Origin: Sphingobacterium kitahiroshimense
GTDB lineage: Bacteria > Bacteroidota > Bacteroidia > Sphingobacteriales > Sphingobacteriaceae
Direction of reading: 5' to 3'
Assembly (NCBI RefSeq): GCF_025961315.1
Contig: NZ_JAOQNK010000001.1
Location: forward strand, 2,418,001 to 2,482,000
Length of the DNA: 64,000 bases
A program made the position numbers and the translations under genes. Positions 24,972-33,289 of the stretch are shown one piece after another. The first letter of the stretch is position 1; every line of letters starts with the position of its first letter. The notes beneath the pieces were generated by a model, which saw only the letters and a list, made by a program, of their open reading frames with translations, was not told where the DNA came from and ran no database searches.

Positions 24972-26270
24972 ATGATTAACCAACTTATATTTACATTATG
25001 CTTTGTTAGCGCAATTATTCTGTTTGCAAAAAATGCTAGGCAGATTTATAAAAATATAAAAATAGGAAGAGCGCTTAATCGAAATGACAAACCTGCCGAA
25101 CGTTTTAAAACCATGCTTTTGGTTGCATTTGGTCAAAAAAAAATGTTTAAGCGGATTATTCCCGCAATACTTCACCTTTTCGTTTATATCGGTTTTTGTA
25201 TTATCAATATAGAGATGATTGAGATCGTAGTAGACGGCATATTTGGTACCCATCGTTTTTTATCATTTTTAGGAGGATTTTATAATTTCTTGATTGCCTC
25301 ATTCGAATGGTTAGCTTTTGGTGTTCTGTTGGGCTGTATCATTTTCTTTATTCGCAGAAATGTCCTTCACTTAAAGCGCCTCAATAGCCCAGAATTAAAG
25401 AATTGGCCAAAAACAGATGCAAACCTTATTCTGATTACAGAAATTCTGTTAATGACAGCGTTTTTATTAATGAATGCCGCAGATCAAAAATTACAGCTCT
25501 ATGGCGAATCACATTATATTATTGCCGGCTCATTTCCAATCAGTCAGTATATAATTTCATTCCTACCTTCCGATCCATCTGCTCTAATATTGATTGAGCG
25601 TATCTGCTGGTGGTTCCACATTCTAGGAGTATTAGCTTTTCTTAATTATTTACCCTATTCAAAACACCTGCACATTTTGCTGGCATTCCCGAACACCTAT
25701 TTTTCGAATTTAAAGCCCAAGGGAGAGTTAACGAATATGGAAAGTGTAACCAATGAGGTAAAAGCGATGTTAGATCCAACCTTCACCCCTCCTGTATCAG
25801 ATCAACCTATTCGTTTTGGTGCAAAAGATGTTCAGGATTTAACATGGAAAAACTTACTGGATGCTTACACCTGTACAGAATGCGGACGATGCACATCCTC
25901 TTGTCCCGCAAATATAACAGGCAAATTGCTATCTCCAAGAAAAATCATGATGGACACACGGGATCGTCTAGATGAAGTCGGAAAAAATATAAAAGCAAAT
26001 GGAAGCTTTGTAGATGATCAAAAATCTTTATTAGACACTTATATAACTCGTGAAGAATTATGGGCCTGCACAAGCTGTAACGCATGTGTAGAGCAATGTC
26101 CAGTGAATATCAATCCCCTTGAAATAATTATTGAATTGAGAAGGTTCTCTGTGATGGAAGAATCACAAGCACCTGCAAGCATTAATACAATGTTTGGAAA
26201 TGTAGAAAATAACGGTGCACCTTGGAAATATTCACAAATGGATCGGGCAAACTGGACTTCTCAACAATAA
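24972..26270 (+). CDS. Membrane-anchored (Fe-S)-binding protein, HdrC/HdrD-like electron carrier
   Basis: A 432-residue protein. The N-terminal half has about five to six hydrophobic helices; a cytosolic C-terminal part carries two 4Fe-4S motifs, CTECGRCTSSCPANITG (about residues 298-314) and CTSCNACVEQCPVNINP (about 361-377). It resembles the Fe-S/membrane subunit of heterodisulfide-reductase-like or GlpC-like complexes and probably passes electrons to quinone. The partner CCG subunit begins 23 nt downstream. The electron donor is unknown; in other Bacteroidota this pair often travels with electron-transfer flavoprotein genes, which are not here. Confidence 0.82.
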   Translation: MINQLIFTLCFVSAIILFAKNARQIYKNIKIGRALNRNDKPAERFKTMLLVAFGQKKMFKRIIPAILHLFVYIGFCIINIEMIEIVVDGIFGTHRFLSFLGGFYNFLIASFEWLAFGVLLGCIIFFIRRNVLHLKRLNSPELKNWPKTDANLILITEILLMTAFLLMNAADQKLQLYGESHYIIAGSFPISQYIISFLPSDPSALILIERICWWFHILGVLAFLNYLPYSKHLHILLAFPNTYFSNLKPKGELTNMESVTNEVKAMLDPTFTPPVSDQPIRFGAKDVQDLTWKNLLDAYTCTECGRCTSSCPANITGKLLSPRKIMMDTRDRLDEVGKNIKANGSFVDDQKSLLDTYITREELWACTSCNACVEQCPVNINPLEIIIELRRFSVMEESQAPASINTMFGNVENNGAPWKYSQMDRANWTSQQ

Positions 26271-26292
26271 TGCTTTTTATAAAACGATAAAG

Positions 26293-27087
26293 ATGGAAAA
26301 AGAATTACACGTCCCAACGATGGCCGAGTTAGTGGCTAAAGGTGAAACAGCAGATATTCTATTTTGGGTAGGTTGTGCCGGAAGTTTTGATGAAAGGGCT
26401 CAAAAGATAACCCGAGATATTTGCCGTATTCTACAGCATGTCGGAATCAAATACGCGATATTGGGAACAGAAGAAAGTTGTACCGGTGATCCAGCAAAAC
26501 GTGCTGGCAATGAATTTCTATTTCAAATGCAGGCCATGATGAATATTCAGGTATTAGATGGCTATGAAGTAAAAAAAATAGTAACAGCATGCCCCCATTG
26601 TTTTAACACCCTTAAAAACGAGTATCCTGCACTTGGGGGGAACTACGAACTGATTCATCACACGCAATTGATTCAAAGTCTAATTGATGAAGGAAAACTG
26701 AAACCTGCAGACGGTCATATTTTTCAAGGTAAAAAGATCACTTACCATGATCCCTGCTACTTAGGTCGCGCCAATGAAGTTTACGAAGCGCCCAGAAAAG
26801 TACTGGAAAGTCTAGATGCACAATTAATCGAATTAAAAAGATGTAAAAGCAATGGACTATGCTGTGGAGCTGGTGGCGGGCAAATGTTTAAAGAACCTGA
26901 GAAAGGCACAAAAGACGTCAATATAGAACGCATAGAGGAAATAATCGACAGCCAAGCTACGATTGTTGCCGCCGCCTGTCCATTCTGCATGACTATGCTT
27001 AAAGATGGAGTAAAAATTAAAGACAAAGAAACGGAAATAGAAGTATTAGATATCGCCGAAATAACGGTACGAGCTAATCGAATATAA
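26293..27087 (+). CDS. CCG-domain (HdrB/GlpC-type) heterodisulfide-reductase-related protein
   Basis: A 264-residue soluble protein with two cysteine-rich CCG blocks. The first runs from VGCAGSFDERAQK through ESCTGDPAKRAGNEF to ACPHCFNTLKNEYP; the second from YHDPCYLGRANEVYEAPR through LCCGAGGGQM to ACPFCMTMLKDG. These ligate a non-cubane Fe-S cluster in HdrB relatives. The start at 26293 (MEKELHVPTM) is preferred; an in-frame ATG at 26215 overlaps the previous gene. It forms an operon with the membrane Fe-S protein. Confidence 0.85.
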   Translation: MEKELHVPTMAELVAKGETADILFWVGCAGSFDERAQKITRDICRILQHVGIKYAILGTEESCTGDPAKRAGNEFLFQMQAMMNIQVLDGYEVKKIVTACPHCFNTLKNEYPALGGNYELIHHTQLIQSLIDEGKLKPADGHIFQGKKITYHDPCYLGRANEVYEAPRKVLESLDAQLIELKRCKSNGLCCGAGGGQMFKEPEKGTKDVNIERIEEIIDSQATIVAAACPFCMTMLKDGVKIKDKETEIEVLDIAEITVRANRI

Positions 27088-27121
27088 AAAAAGGTCTGGA
27101 AAAATATCCAGACCTTTTTTT
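27086..27121 (+). terminator. Terminator of the Fe-S operon
   Basis: AAAAAAAGGTCTGGA / TCCAGACCTTTTTTT with a 6-nt loop; it overlaps the stop codon. Confidence 0.88.
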
Positions 27122-27136
27122 ATCATCAATATGATG

Positions 27137-27220
27137 TACCCAGAAGCAGATTCGAACTGCCACACCCATACAGGCGCCACCCCCTCAAGATGGTGCGTCT
27201 ACCAATTTCGCCACCTGGGC
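27137..27220 (-). tRNA. tRNA-Leu (anticodon GAG)
   Basis: On the minus strand GCCCAGG opens the acceptor stem and TCTGGGT closes it. The anticodon stem CCATC/GGTGG encloses loop TTGAGGG (GAG); a long variable arm and T-loop GTTCGAATC follow. The 3' CCA is not encoded, unlike in tRNA-Ser in this window. Confidence 0.93.
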
Positions 27221-27308
27221 CTAATTTCAAAATGGTATCGCAAATTTAAACGTTTTTTTAAATTCTACAAGTATTTTTTACCTGTATATTCATTTTTATT
27301 TTCACCTC

Positions 27309-28187
27309 TTATTTTAGCAAATTCTTTTTTATCAAAGTATGGATAACCCCATCAACTAATCCTACGCGAGGTACCATAATCTGCTTCAAGTGTCCATACT
27401 TCATGATAGTCATGAAAATTTCTGTCGCTGGAATAATGACGTCGGCACGATCATCATTTAATCCCAATAAAGTAATGCGTTCTTTTAAAGAATATGAAGT
27501 TAGATAATGATAAAGAGCCTTCAATTTTGCATAAGAAATAGGCTTATCACCTTTTTCATTTGCCAAGCGAGAAAGCTTATTGATATTACCACCCGTTCCT
27601 ATACCGTACACCTGCTTATACATTTTTGTATTAGTCGTTACCCATTCCTTAAGGTCATCCCAGGTCTCCTGTTCATCTTTGTTATCCAAAATACGGATTG
27701 TTCCTAAATTAAAAGATTTGGAATTCACCAATTTGGCATTTGCAAACAACGATAATTCAGTACTTCCACCGCCAACATCGATATACAAATAAACTTTATC
27801 CATATCCATCTTAGCTTCCAGATGGCTATTGTAAATTATCTCAGCTTCTTTGGTTCCATCAATAATAGCGATATCAATACCAATTTCACTTACCCTTTTC
27901 ACAACCTCAGGACCGTTGGTTACATCACGCATCGCCGATGTAGCACATGCCATATAATCTTCAACATTATACACATCCATCAATTCACGAAATGCACGCA
28001 TAGTCTTTACTAAATTATCCGCTTTTTTAGGCGATAATTTTTGATGGATGAAAGCGTCATCACCAAGACGCAACGGCACCCTTAGTAGGGTATTCTTTTT
28101 AAAAGAAAAACCTTCTTTTTCTTGAACAATATCAGCAATTAAAAGTCTAACCGCATTGGAGCCGATATCTATCGCAGCATACCTCAC
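27309..28187 (-). CDS. Ppx/GppA-family phosphatase (exopolyphosphatase-like)
   Basis: A 292-residue ASKHA-fold protein. AAIDIGSNAVRLLIADI is the first phosphate loop, LYIDVGGGSTELSLF the second, and GIGTGGNINKLSRL a third conserved block. Only the two ASKHA lobes are present, without the C-terminal HD-like domains of long Ppx enzymes. It may hydrolyse polyphosphate or (p)ppGpp-type substrates. It is transcribed towards tRNA-Leu. Confidence 0.88.
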   Translation of the reverse strand: MRYAAIDIGSNAVRLLIADIVQEKEGFSFKKNTLLRVPLRLGDDAFIHQKLSPKKADNLVKTMRAFRELMDVYNVEDYMACATSAMRDVTNGPEVVKRVSEIGIDIAIIDGTKEAEIIYNSHLEAKMDMDKVYLYIDVGGGSTELSLFANAKLVNSKSFNLGTIRILDNKDEQETWDDLKEWVTTNTKMYKQVYGIGTGGNINKLSRLANEKGDKPISYAKLKALYHYLTSYSLKERITLLGLNDDRADVIIPATEIFMTIMKYGHLKQIMVPRVGLVDGVIHTLIKKNLLK

Positions 28188-28313
28188 ATTAATACATTTA
28201 AAGTAAATAAAAATGAAATTGATTTCTTACTGAGAATGGATAAAATACTCCTTCACAATAAGCCTTCTTTAATTGTTTCGAAAATATAAATAATAAATGA
28301 AGACGAAGTGAAA

Positions 28314-28356
28314 TTAGTGTTAAATAATTATGAACAAGATAATAATTTAACACTAA
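28314..28356. repeat. 12-bp inverted repeat upstream of the Ppx gene
   Basis: TTAGTGTTAAAT at 28314-28325 and its complement ATTTAACACTAA at 28345-28356 are separated by 19 nt. There is no T run. The left half with flanks (AAATTAGTGTTAAATAAT) also occurs upstream of ompH at 23202-23219. Confidence 0.7.
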
Positions 28357-28361
28357 GTCGG

Positions 28362-29372
28362 TTATTCCAAAATTTCCAATTGCCAATAAATCTGTTCTTC
28401 CGTAACAAAATAAGCCTTATCGTTTCTTATTTGATCGTAAACAGCATCAAACAACAGCATATAATTACCTTTTAAAGCTTTTAATCGTTCTGAGACCATA
28501 TTACCTTGCTCTAAGTAAGTAAGCAATCCTTCGGCATGTTCATTCTCTTCTCCATAATGCTCATCAATAGGACTAATACCATCAATCAGTTGATTCTCTT
28601 GCACGTCCGTACGATCCTTAACAAAGGTTCCTTGTGTACCATGGAGCAGAAAGCTGTACTGTGATTCTAAGACCAACATACTGACCGTGATAAATACGGT
28701 AAGACCATGATCAAAAGTCAATAGAAGTGTAGCAAAATCATCAACCTCAGAATCTTTACGATGTATAGATGTTCTTTTGACAGCAGTTAATGGCTTGCCA
28801 AATAAAGAGATCACCTGGTCCAGTAAGTGAGATCCCAGATCAAACAAAATTCCTGCGGCAGGACGCTTAGTTTCTTTAAAGACCTTTTGTCCAATCTCAG
28901 CACGATAACGATCAAATCGTAAATGAAGTTCAACAGTTTCACCAACTTTACCACATTCCAAAACAGATTTTAGCGAATTAAAATCCGAATCAAATCTTCT
29001 GTTATGATAAGGTAATACAAACTTTCCAACCTTTCGTCCCAAATCAAATAATTCCTTTGCTTCTAATACCGTAGGCGCAAAAGGCTTTTCAATCAGAACA
29101 TGTTTTCCTGCCAGCAAAGCTTGCTTAGCTAAAGAAACATGGGTATCGTTTGGTGTATTGATAATGACAAGTTCAATTGCATCATCTGCGAGAAGCTCCT
29201 CAACACTATCATAACTGATAATCGAAGGATAATCTAATTGTGCTTTTTTAGTTGATCGCTCTACAACTGCCCGCAATTCAAAGCGATCATTATTGGCTAT
29301 AAATGGCGTATGGAATACCCTTCCGGACATTCCATACGACAAAACACCTGTAATTATTTTATTTACAGTCAT
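28362..29372 (-). CDS. Gfo/Idh/MocA family oxidoreductase (second paralogue)
   Basis: A 336-residue NAD(P)-binding enzyme. The Rossmann start is GVLSYGMSGRVFHTPF, the EKP motif is GKHVLIEKPFAPT, and GILFDLGSHLLDQVISLFG is the C-domain catalytic region. It is about 24 residues shorter than the paralogue at 8320-9402. The substrate is unknown. It follows the lipoprotein gene by 16 nt, so the two are probably co-transcribed. Confidence 0.87.
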   Translation of the reverse strand: MTVNKIITGVLSYGMSGRVFHTPFIANNDRFELRAVVERSTKKAQLDYPSIISYDSVEELLADDAIELVIINTPNDTHVSLAKQALLAGKHVLIEKPFAPTVLEAKELFDLGRKVGKFVLPYHNRRFDSDFNSLKSVLECGKVGETVELHLRFDRYRAEIGQKVFKETKRPAAGILFDLGSHLLDQVISLFGKPLTAVKRTSIHRKDSEVDDFATLLLTFDHGLTVFITVSMLVLESQYSFLLHGTQGTFVKDRTDVQENQLIDGISPIDEHYGEENEHAEGLLTYLEQGNMVSERLKALKGNYMLLFDAVYDQIRNDKAYFVTEEQIYWQLEILE

Positions 29373-29388
29373 TAAAATAAGATTTTAT

Positions 29389-29940
29389 TTAGTGATGTGC
29401 ATGCTCATCTACTTTACCACCAGCAAGTTTATAAACCTCTTGAAGTTTTTCTAAGCTCTCATGTGAAAAGTGATTAACAGCAGCATTTGTATTGTGAGAC
29501 TCTTTCGTCAATTTTTTATTTACTTCAGCTTGAATCTCAGCAACAAGATGAGTATAAGCTTTATCATTAAATGCTGCAGTACTGTCCGCACCTAAAGCAA
29601 CCGGAGCTTGAAAAGCAGGAACACCTCTCATCGCATCATTAACATGAAGGCTCAATGCTAATGAATCCAACTGCGGAAGAATAGTACTATACGACTCTTG
29701 AATTTTTGCAGATAAAGCTTTCGTCTCTGCAGAAGTAGATTTTGACTCAGCAAATTTCGCCAAATTCATCAAATAGTTCCCTTGCTCACCCACAAACTTA
29801 AACATGGCATAAGCATCACCATCAGCCAAAGAAGCACGCGAATTTTTATATTGGTTATCCAAACCTGTTTGGTAGTTACAAGAAGCTAATAAAGAACTTC
29901 CACAAACTGCTACCGCTACAAATAACTTATTAAATTTCAT
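29389..29940 (-). CDS. Lipoprotein, possibly DUF4142-like
   Basis: A 183-residue protein with a lipoprotein signal (MKFNKLFVAVAVCGSSLLASC), so it should be lipid-anchored at Cys21. The mature part is helical; the pairing of NYLMNLAKFAESKSTSAETKA with a later HFSHESLEKLQEVYKLAG suggests the ferritin-like four-helix DUF4142 group. Histidines at the end (DEHAHH) are notable. The family call is tentative. It lies 73 nt after ppc on the same strand. Confidence 0.65.
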   Translation of the reverse strand: MKFNKLFVAVAVCGSSLLASCNYQTGLDNQYKNSRASLADGDAYAMFKFVGEQGNYLMNLAKFAESKSTSAETKALSAKIQESYSTILPQLDSLALSLHVNDAMRGVPAFQAPVALGADSTAAFNDKAYTHLVAEIQAEVNKKLTKESHNTNAAVNHFSHESLEKLQEVYKLAGGKVDEHAHH

Positions 29941-30013
29941 ATCAATTATATTAACAGCACAAAAATAATAAAATAAACGGGGTTCAAAACTCTAATTAAA
30001 AAAGAGTTGAACT

Positions 30014-32590
30014 TTATGCCACATTTCTACCGGCATTAACAACCCCATAAATTGTTCTGGCAATTAATTTAGCATAAGCTTCTCGCTTCTTTTCATCCAA
30101 TTTACCCTCATTGATTACCTTGATAGCATAGTGTTGAATAATTAATAATGGCAACACAATATTCTCACGTGCCAATATAGATTCACGATCAATAGGGTAA
30201 TTTTCCATTAATTTCGATGTATTGCTCAATTTTAATAAATACTCTTTGGTAATTAAAAACTCGGCATGCAACATCTTCCAAAACTCACCATATTTCTCAT
30301 CATATTGCATATAAGAAGTAATGTCAAAGTTCGATTTGGTCATGGACATCATACAGTTATCAATTAAAGTCTGAAAAAAACCAGAAGATAAATATAACTG
30401 TTGAACATCTTTCCAAAGATTATTTTGTTCCGCCCATTTCAATGCTGTACCGACACCATAAAAACCTGGTATATTTTGTTTCAATTGACTCCAGGCAGTT
30501 ACGAAACTGATAGCACGAAGGTCTTTAAGCTTCAGCTCCTTATCCGAATTTCTTTTAACTGGACGACTACTGATATTGATAGAGGAAAGCGCTTTTAAAG
30601 GTGATAAATTTTCTAAATAGCTTAAGAATAAAGGATTCTTACGTAAATCCATAAACTTATTATAGCTGAGATCTGCCAATTTATCCACAATACCTTTCTG
30701 ATGCGGCGTTAAAGTATCACCCGACCTTTGTTTAAGATCTGAAATAATCCCAGCATGAAGTAATTGTTCGATATTAAATCGTGCTGTATCTAAAGAACCG
30801 TATTGACTACTTATAGTTTGTCCCTGAATAGTTAACTGAATATGATCATTAGCAATTTCTTCACCCATTGATGCATAGAAACGTTGCGTTTTACCCCCAC
30901 CTCTCGCAGGCGGACCACCACGACCATCAAAAAATACGAGATCCACATCATATTCTCGAGCAATAGCGGTTAATTCAATTTTAGCACTATAAATAGACCA
31001 GTTAGCCATCAAATAACCACCATCTTTAGTACTGTCAGAATAACCAAGCATAATTGTTTGCTTATTCCCTCTCAATTTAAGATGCTTTGCATACTCCTTA
31101 TTCGTATAAAGTGATTTCATCACATCAGCAGCACGCGTCAAATCATCAACAGTTTCAAATAGAGGTACAAAATCAATAGTTAAAGTATCTTTCTTCCAGC
31201 CAGACCAGAGAAATAACTGTCGTAATCCCAAAATATCGCTCGCTTGCTGACAATTACTGATGATAAATCGCTGTGCAGCACGCTCAGATCCTGATTTTTG
31301 AATATCTTTCAGTAAACGAATAACTTGTAAAGTATCAACTTCCAATGCGGTAGCCTCTTCATCAAACGCTAGATCTAACTCTTTAAAATCAATAGCAGTC
31401 TGTTTATCTACTTCAGATAACGATGAGAAATCAGCTGAAATACCAGTTTCTTCTGGATATTTCTTAATGATATATTCAAAAGTTTGAGTCAGAATACTAC
31501 TGTCCTGACGAATATCAAGCGTGGTAAAGAAACAACCGAAGGTCATTACTTTGCGTAACAAATCGTCAACAATCTCAACAAAAAGATTATTATGGTCCTC
31601 TTTAAGCACAACTTGAATAGCTTTTAGATTTTCAACAATCTGTGCTGTTTCATCAACAGGATTCTCAACAGGGTTAAAACTATTTTCATAAAACAGTTCC
31701 TGCAGATTATCCATATATTTTTCAACCCCTCTAAATGTAATGCGACGTTTTACAACTCTAAAATCCCTATAATAACAGCGAAATAAGATTGTTCTTAAAA
31801 GTGTCGCTACCTTTTTAGTACTTTCAGCACTTACATTAGGGTTACCGTCACGATCTCCCCCCGGCCAGAAACCCAGTTCAATCAATTGCCTAACCTCTTC
31901 CGTCTCTATACCTAGCTCATCATCAATATATGTCTGGATTTCAGAAGCAACCTTGTAAAAAACATTTTCCAAAAACCAAGCTAAACTAATAGCTTCATCA
32001 ACTGGAGTTGGCTTATTGTTATTAATAAATGGTGTTTTACCTAACTGTTGCAATAATAAATGAATATTGTGAATATCATTCTCCTTAATCGCTCCAATTA
32101 AATCATTGATAATCGATAGAACAGTCCCAGGATAAAACTGAGTTGGATGAGCCGTTAACACAAGACGAACCGAAAAATCTTTCAATTTACCAACTATCTT
32201 ACGCTTTAATTCCGGATTTATTTCAGAAGATTTAATTAAAGACCCAAGCTGTGAAGATTGATCAGTCTTGCCGATCGCTTTAAATGAAGAATCTTCAATA
32301 GCATCAAAAAGAACCACCTGTCTTTCTATATATTGCACAAATCGAAATAATAGATCGACCTGAGTTTGTTCATCCGAATAAAGCTCATGCTGCACAAAGA
32401 AAGAATTGATAATTTCCTCTGGAGTTTGATGTTTCTCAACACCCTTCTCACAATGTTGGGCAAAAAAAGGTAACAAGGTACCAGTATCCTTCACTTGCTG
32501 GAAGGGCAGTGTTAAAAATAGACTTTTAAAAAGTTCAAATCGCGTCAAAACTTCGTTTTGAAAAACGGCTTCTTTTGTACTCAATTTCAT
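30014..32590 (-). CDS. ppc: Phosphoenolpyruvate carboxylase
   Basis: An 858-residue enzyme that makes oxaloacetate from PEP and bicarbonate to refill the TCA cycle. It has the catalytic histidine block VLTAHPTQFYPGT (the usual TAHPTE carries Q here), PGGDRDGNPNV, the glycine-rich loop FFDGRGGPPARGGG, and QGQTISSQYG. The start MKLSTKEAVF is preferred to an ATG 51 nt upstream that adds a hydrophobic, non-conserved stretch. The C-terminus ends in RNVA; E. coli Ppc ends in RNTG. Confidence 0.95.
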   Translation of the reverse strand: MKLSTKEAVFQNEVLTRFELFKSLFLTLPFQQVKDTGTLLPFFAQHCEKGVEKHQTPEEIINSFFVQHELYSDEQTQVDLLFRFVQYIERQVVLFDAIEDSSFKAIGKTDQSSQLGSLIKSSEINPELKRKIVGKLKDFSVRLVLTAHPTQFYPGTVLSIINDLIGAIKENDIHNIHLLLQQLGKTPFINNNKPTPVDEAISLAWFLENVFYKVASEIQTYIDDELGIETEEVRQLIELGFWPGGDRDGNPNVSAESTKKVATLLRTILFRCYYRDFRVVKRRITFRGVEKYMDNLQELFYENSFNPVENPVDETAQIVENLKAIQVVLKEDHNNLFVEIVDDLLRKVMTFGCFFTTLDIRQDSSILTQTFEYIIKKYPEETGISADFSSLSEVDKQTAIDFKELDLAFDEEATALEVDTLQVIRLLKDIQKSGSERAAQRFIISNCQQASDILGLRQLFLWSGWKKDTLTIDFVPLFETVDDLTRAADVMKSLYTNKEYAKHLKLRGNKQTIMLGYSDSTKDGGYLMANWSIYSAKIELTAIAREYDVDLVFFDGRGGPPARGGGKTQRFYASMGEEIANDHIQLTIQGQTISSQYGSLDTARFNIEQLLHAGIISDLKQRSGDTLTPHQKGIVDKLADLSYNKFMDLRKNPLFLSYLENLSPLKALSSINISSRPVKRNSDKELKLKDLRAISFVTAWSQLKQNIPGFYGVGTALKWAEQNNLWKDVQQLYLSSGFFQTLIDNCMMSMTKSNFDITSYMQYDEKYGEFWKMLHAEFLITKEYLLKLSNTSKLMENYPIDRESILARENIVLPLLIIQHYAIKVINEGKLDEKKREAYAKLIARTIYGVVNAGRNVA

Positions 32591-32785
32591 ATTATAGAAA
32601 AAACAAATTGTCGTTAATGGAGAATGTTTGAATAAGATCAAACATTCAAATATATAAAATTAATATTCAAATAATCATTTAAATGAAAAATAGATAATAA
32701 TAACATTGTAATATTACAATATTATTAAGAACAAAAACCTTTTGCCATTTGTTATATTATTTTACATCATTCAACAAATAGCGAA

Positions 32786-33196
32786 ATGGGAAAACTATAT
32801 ACAGCAGAAGTTACGGCAACAGGCGGACGTAATGGCGAAGTGAAATCTTCAGATGGAATAATTGATTTAATCGTTAAAAAACCAACAGCAATGGGAGGTG
32901 AAGGTAATGCCACCAACCCTGAGCAATTATTTGCGGCAGCATGGAGTTCATGCTTTTTAGGTGCCGTAGCTGCAGTAGGAGAAAAAGATCATGTCGACAT
33001 GAAAGATGCTACCGTAACCGTAAGAGCTTCATTTAATGAAGAAAACAATGCATTTTTTATCTCAGCTGAAATTGATTTGCACATTCCCACATTAAGTGCA
33101 TCAGAATCTCAAAAGCTTGCCGAAAAAGCACATCGTGTATGCCCTTATTCTAAGGCAACCAAAGGAAATATAGAAACCAAAATAACTGGAATTTAG
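32786..33196 (+). CDS. Ohr-type organic hydroperoxide reductase (OsmC family)
   Basis: A 136-residue protein with the two redox cysteines of Ohr: AAAWSSCFLGAVAA and RVCPYSKAT. NPEQLFAAAW and the opening KLYTAEVTATGGRNGEV are typical. It reduces organic peroxides using lipoyl or other thiol donors. It stands alone, divergent from ppc, and no MarR-type OhrR gene is adjacent. Confidence 0.92.
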   Translation: MGKLYTAEVTATGGRNGEVKSSDGIIDLIVKKPTAMGGEGNATNPEQLFAAAWSSCFLGAVAAVGEKDHVDMKDATVTVRASFNEENNAFFISAEIDLHIPTLSASESQKLAEKAHRVCPYSKATKGNIETKITGI

Positions 33197-33266
33197 ATTC
33201 TTATATTTAAATATTAACAGGCTATGCTTTTACAATAAAAAGCATAGCTTTTCCTATTCAATCTTG

Positions 33267-33274
33267 TATATTTG
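33267..33274 (+). promoter_or_regulatory. -7 element before the FUSC gene
   Basis: TATATTTG matches TAnnTTTG; it overlaps the in-frame TTG at 33272, which argues for the ATG at 33290 as start. Confidence 0.55.
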
Positions 33275-33289
33275 TTTGTATTCGATATT

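Noticed and set aside
27131..27346. 71-codon plus-strand frame
   Set aside because: It runs through tRNA-Leu and the 3' end of the Ppx gene; a shadow.
28198..28386. 62-codon minus-strand frame between the Ppx and Gfo genes
   Set aside because: It spans the inverted repeat and overlaps the end of the Gfo gene; no start signal or family likeness.
32591..32641. Longer ppc start adding 17 residues
   Set aside because: The extension is hydrophobic and non-conserved, while MKLSTKEAVF gives the normal length.
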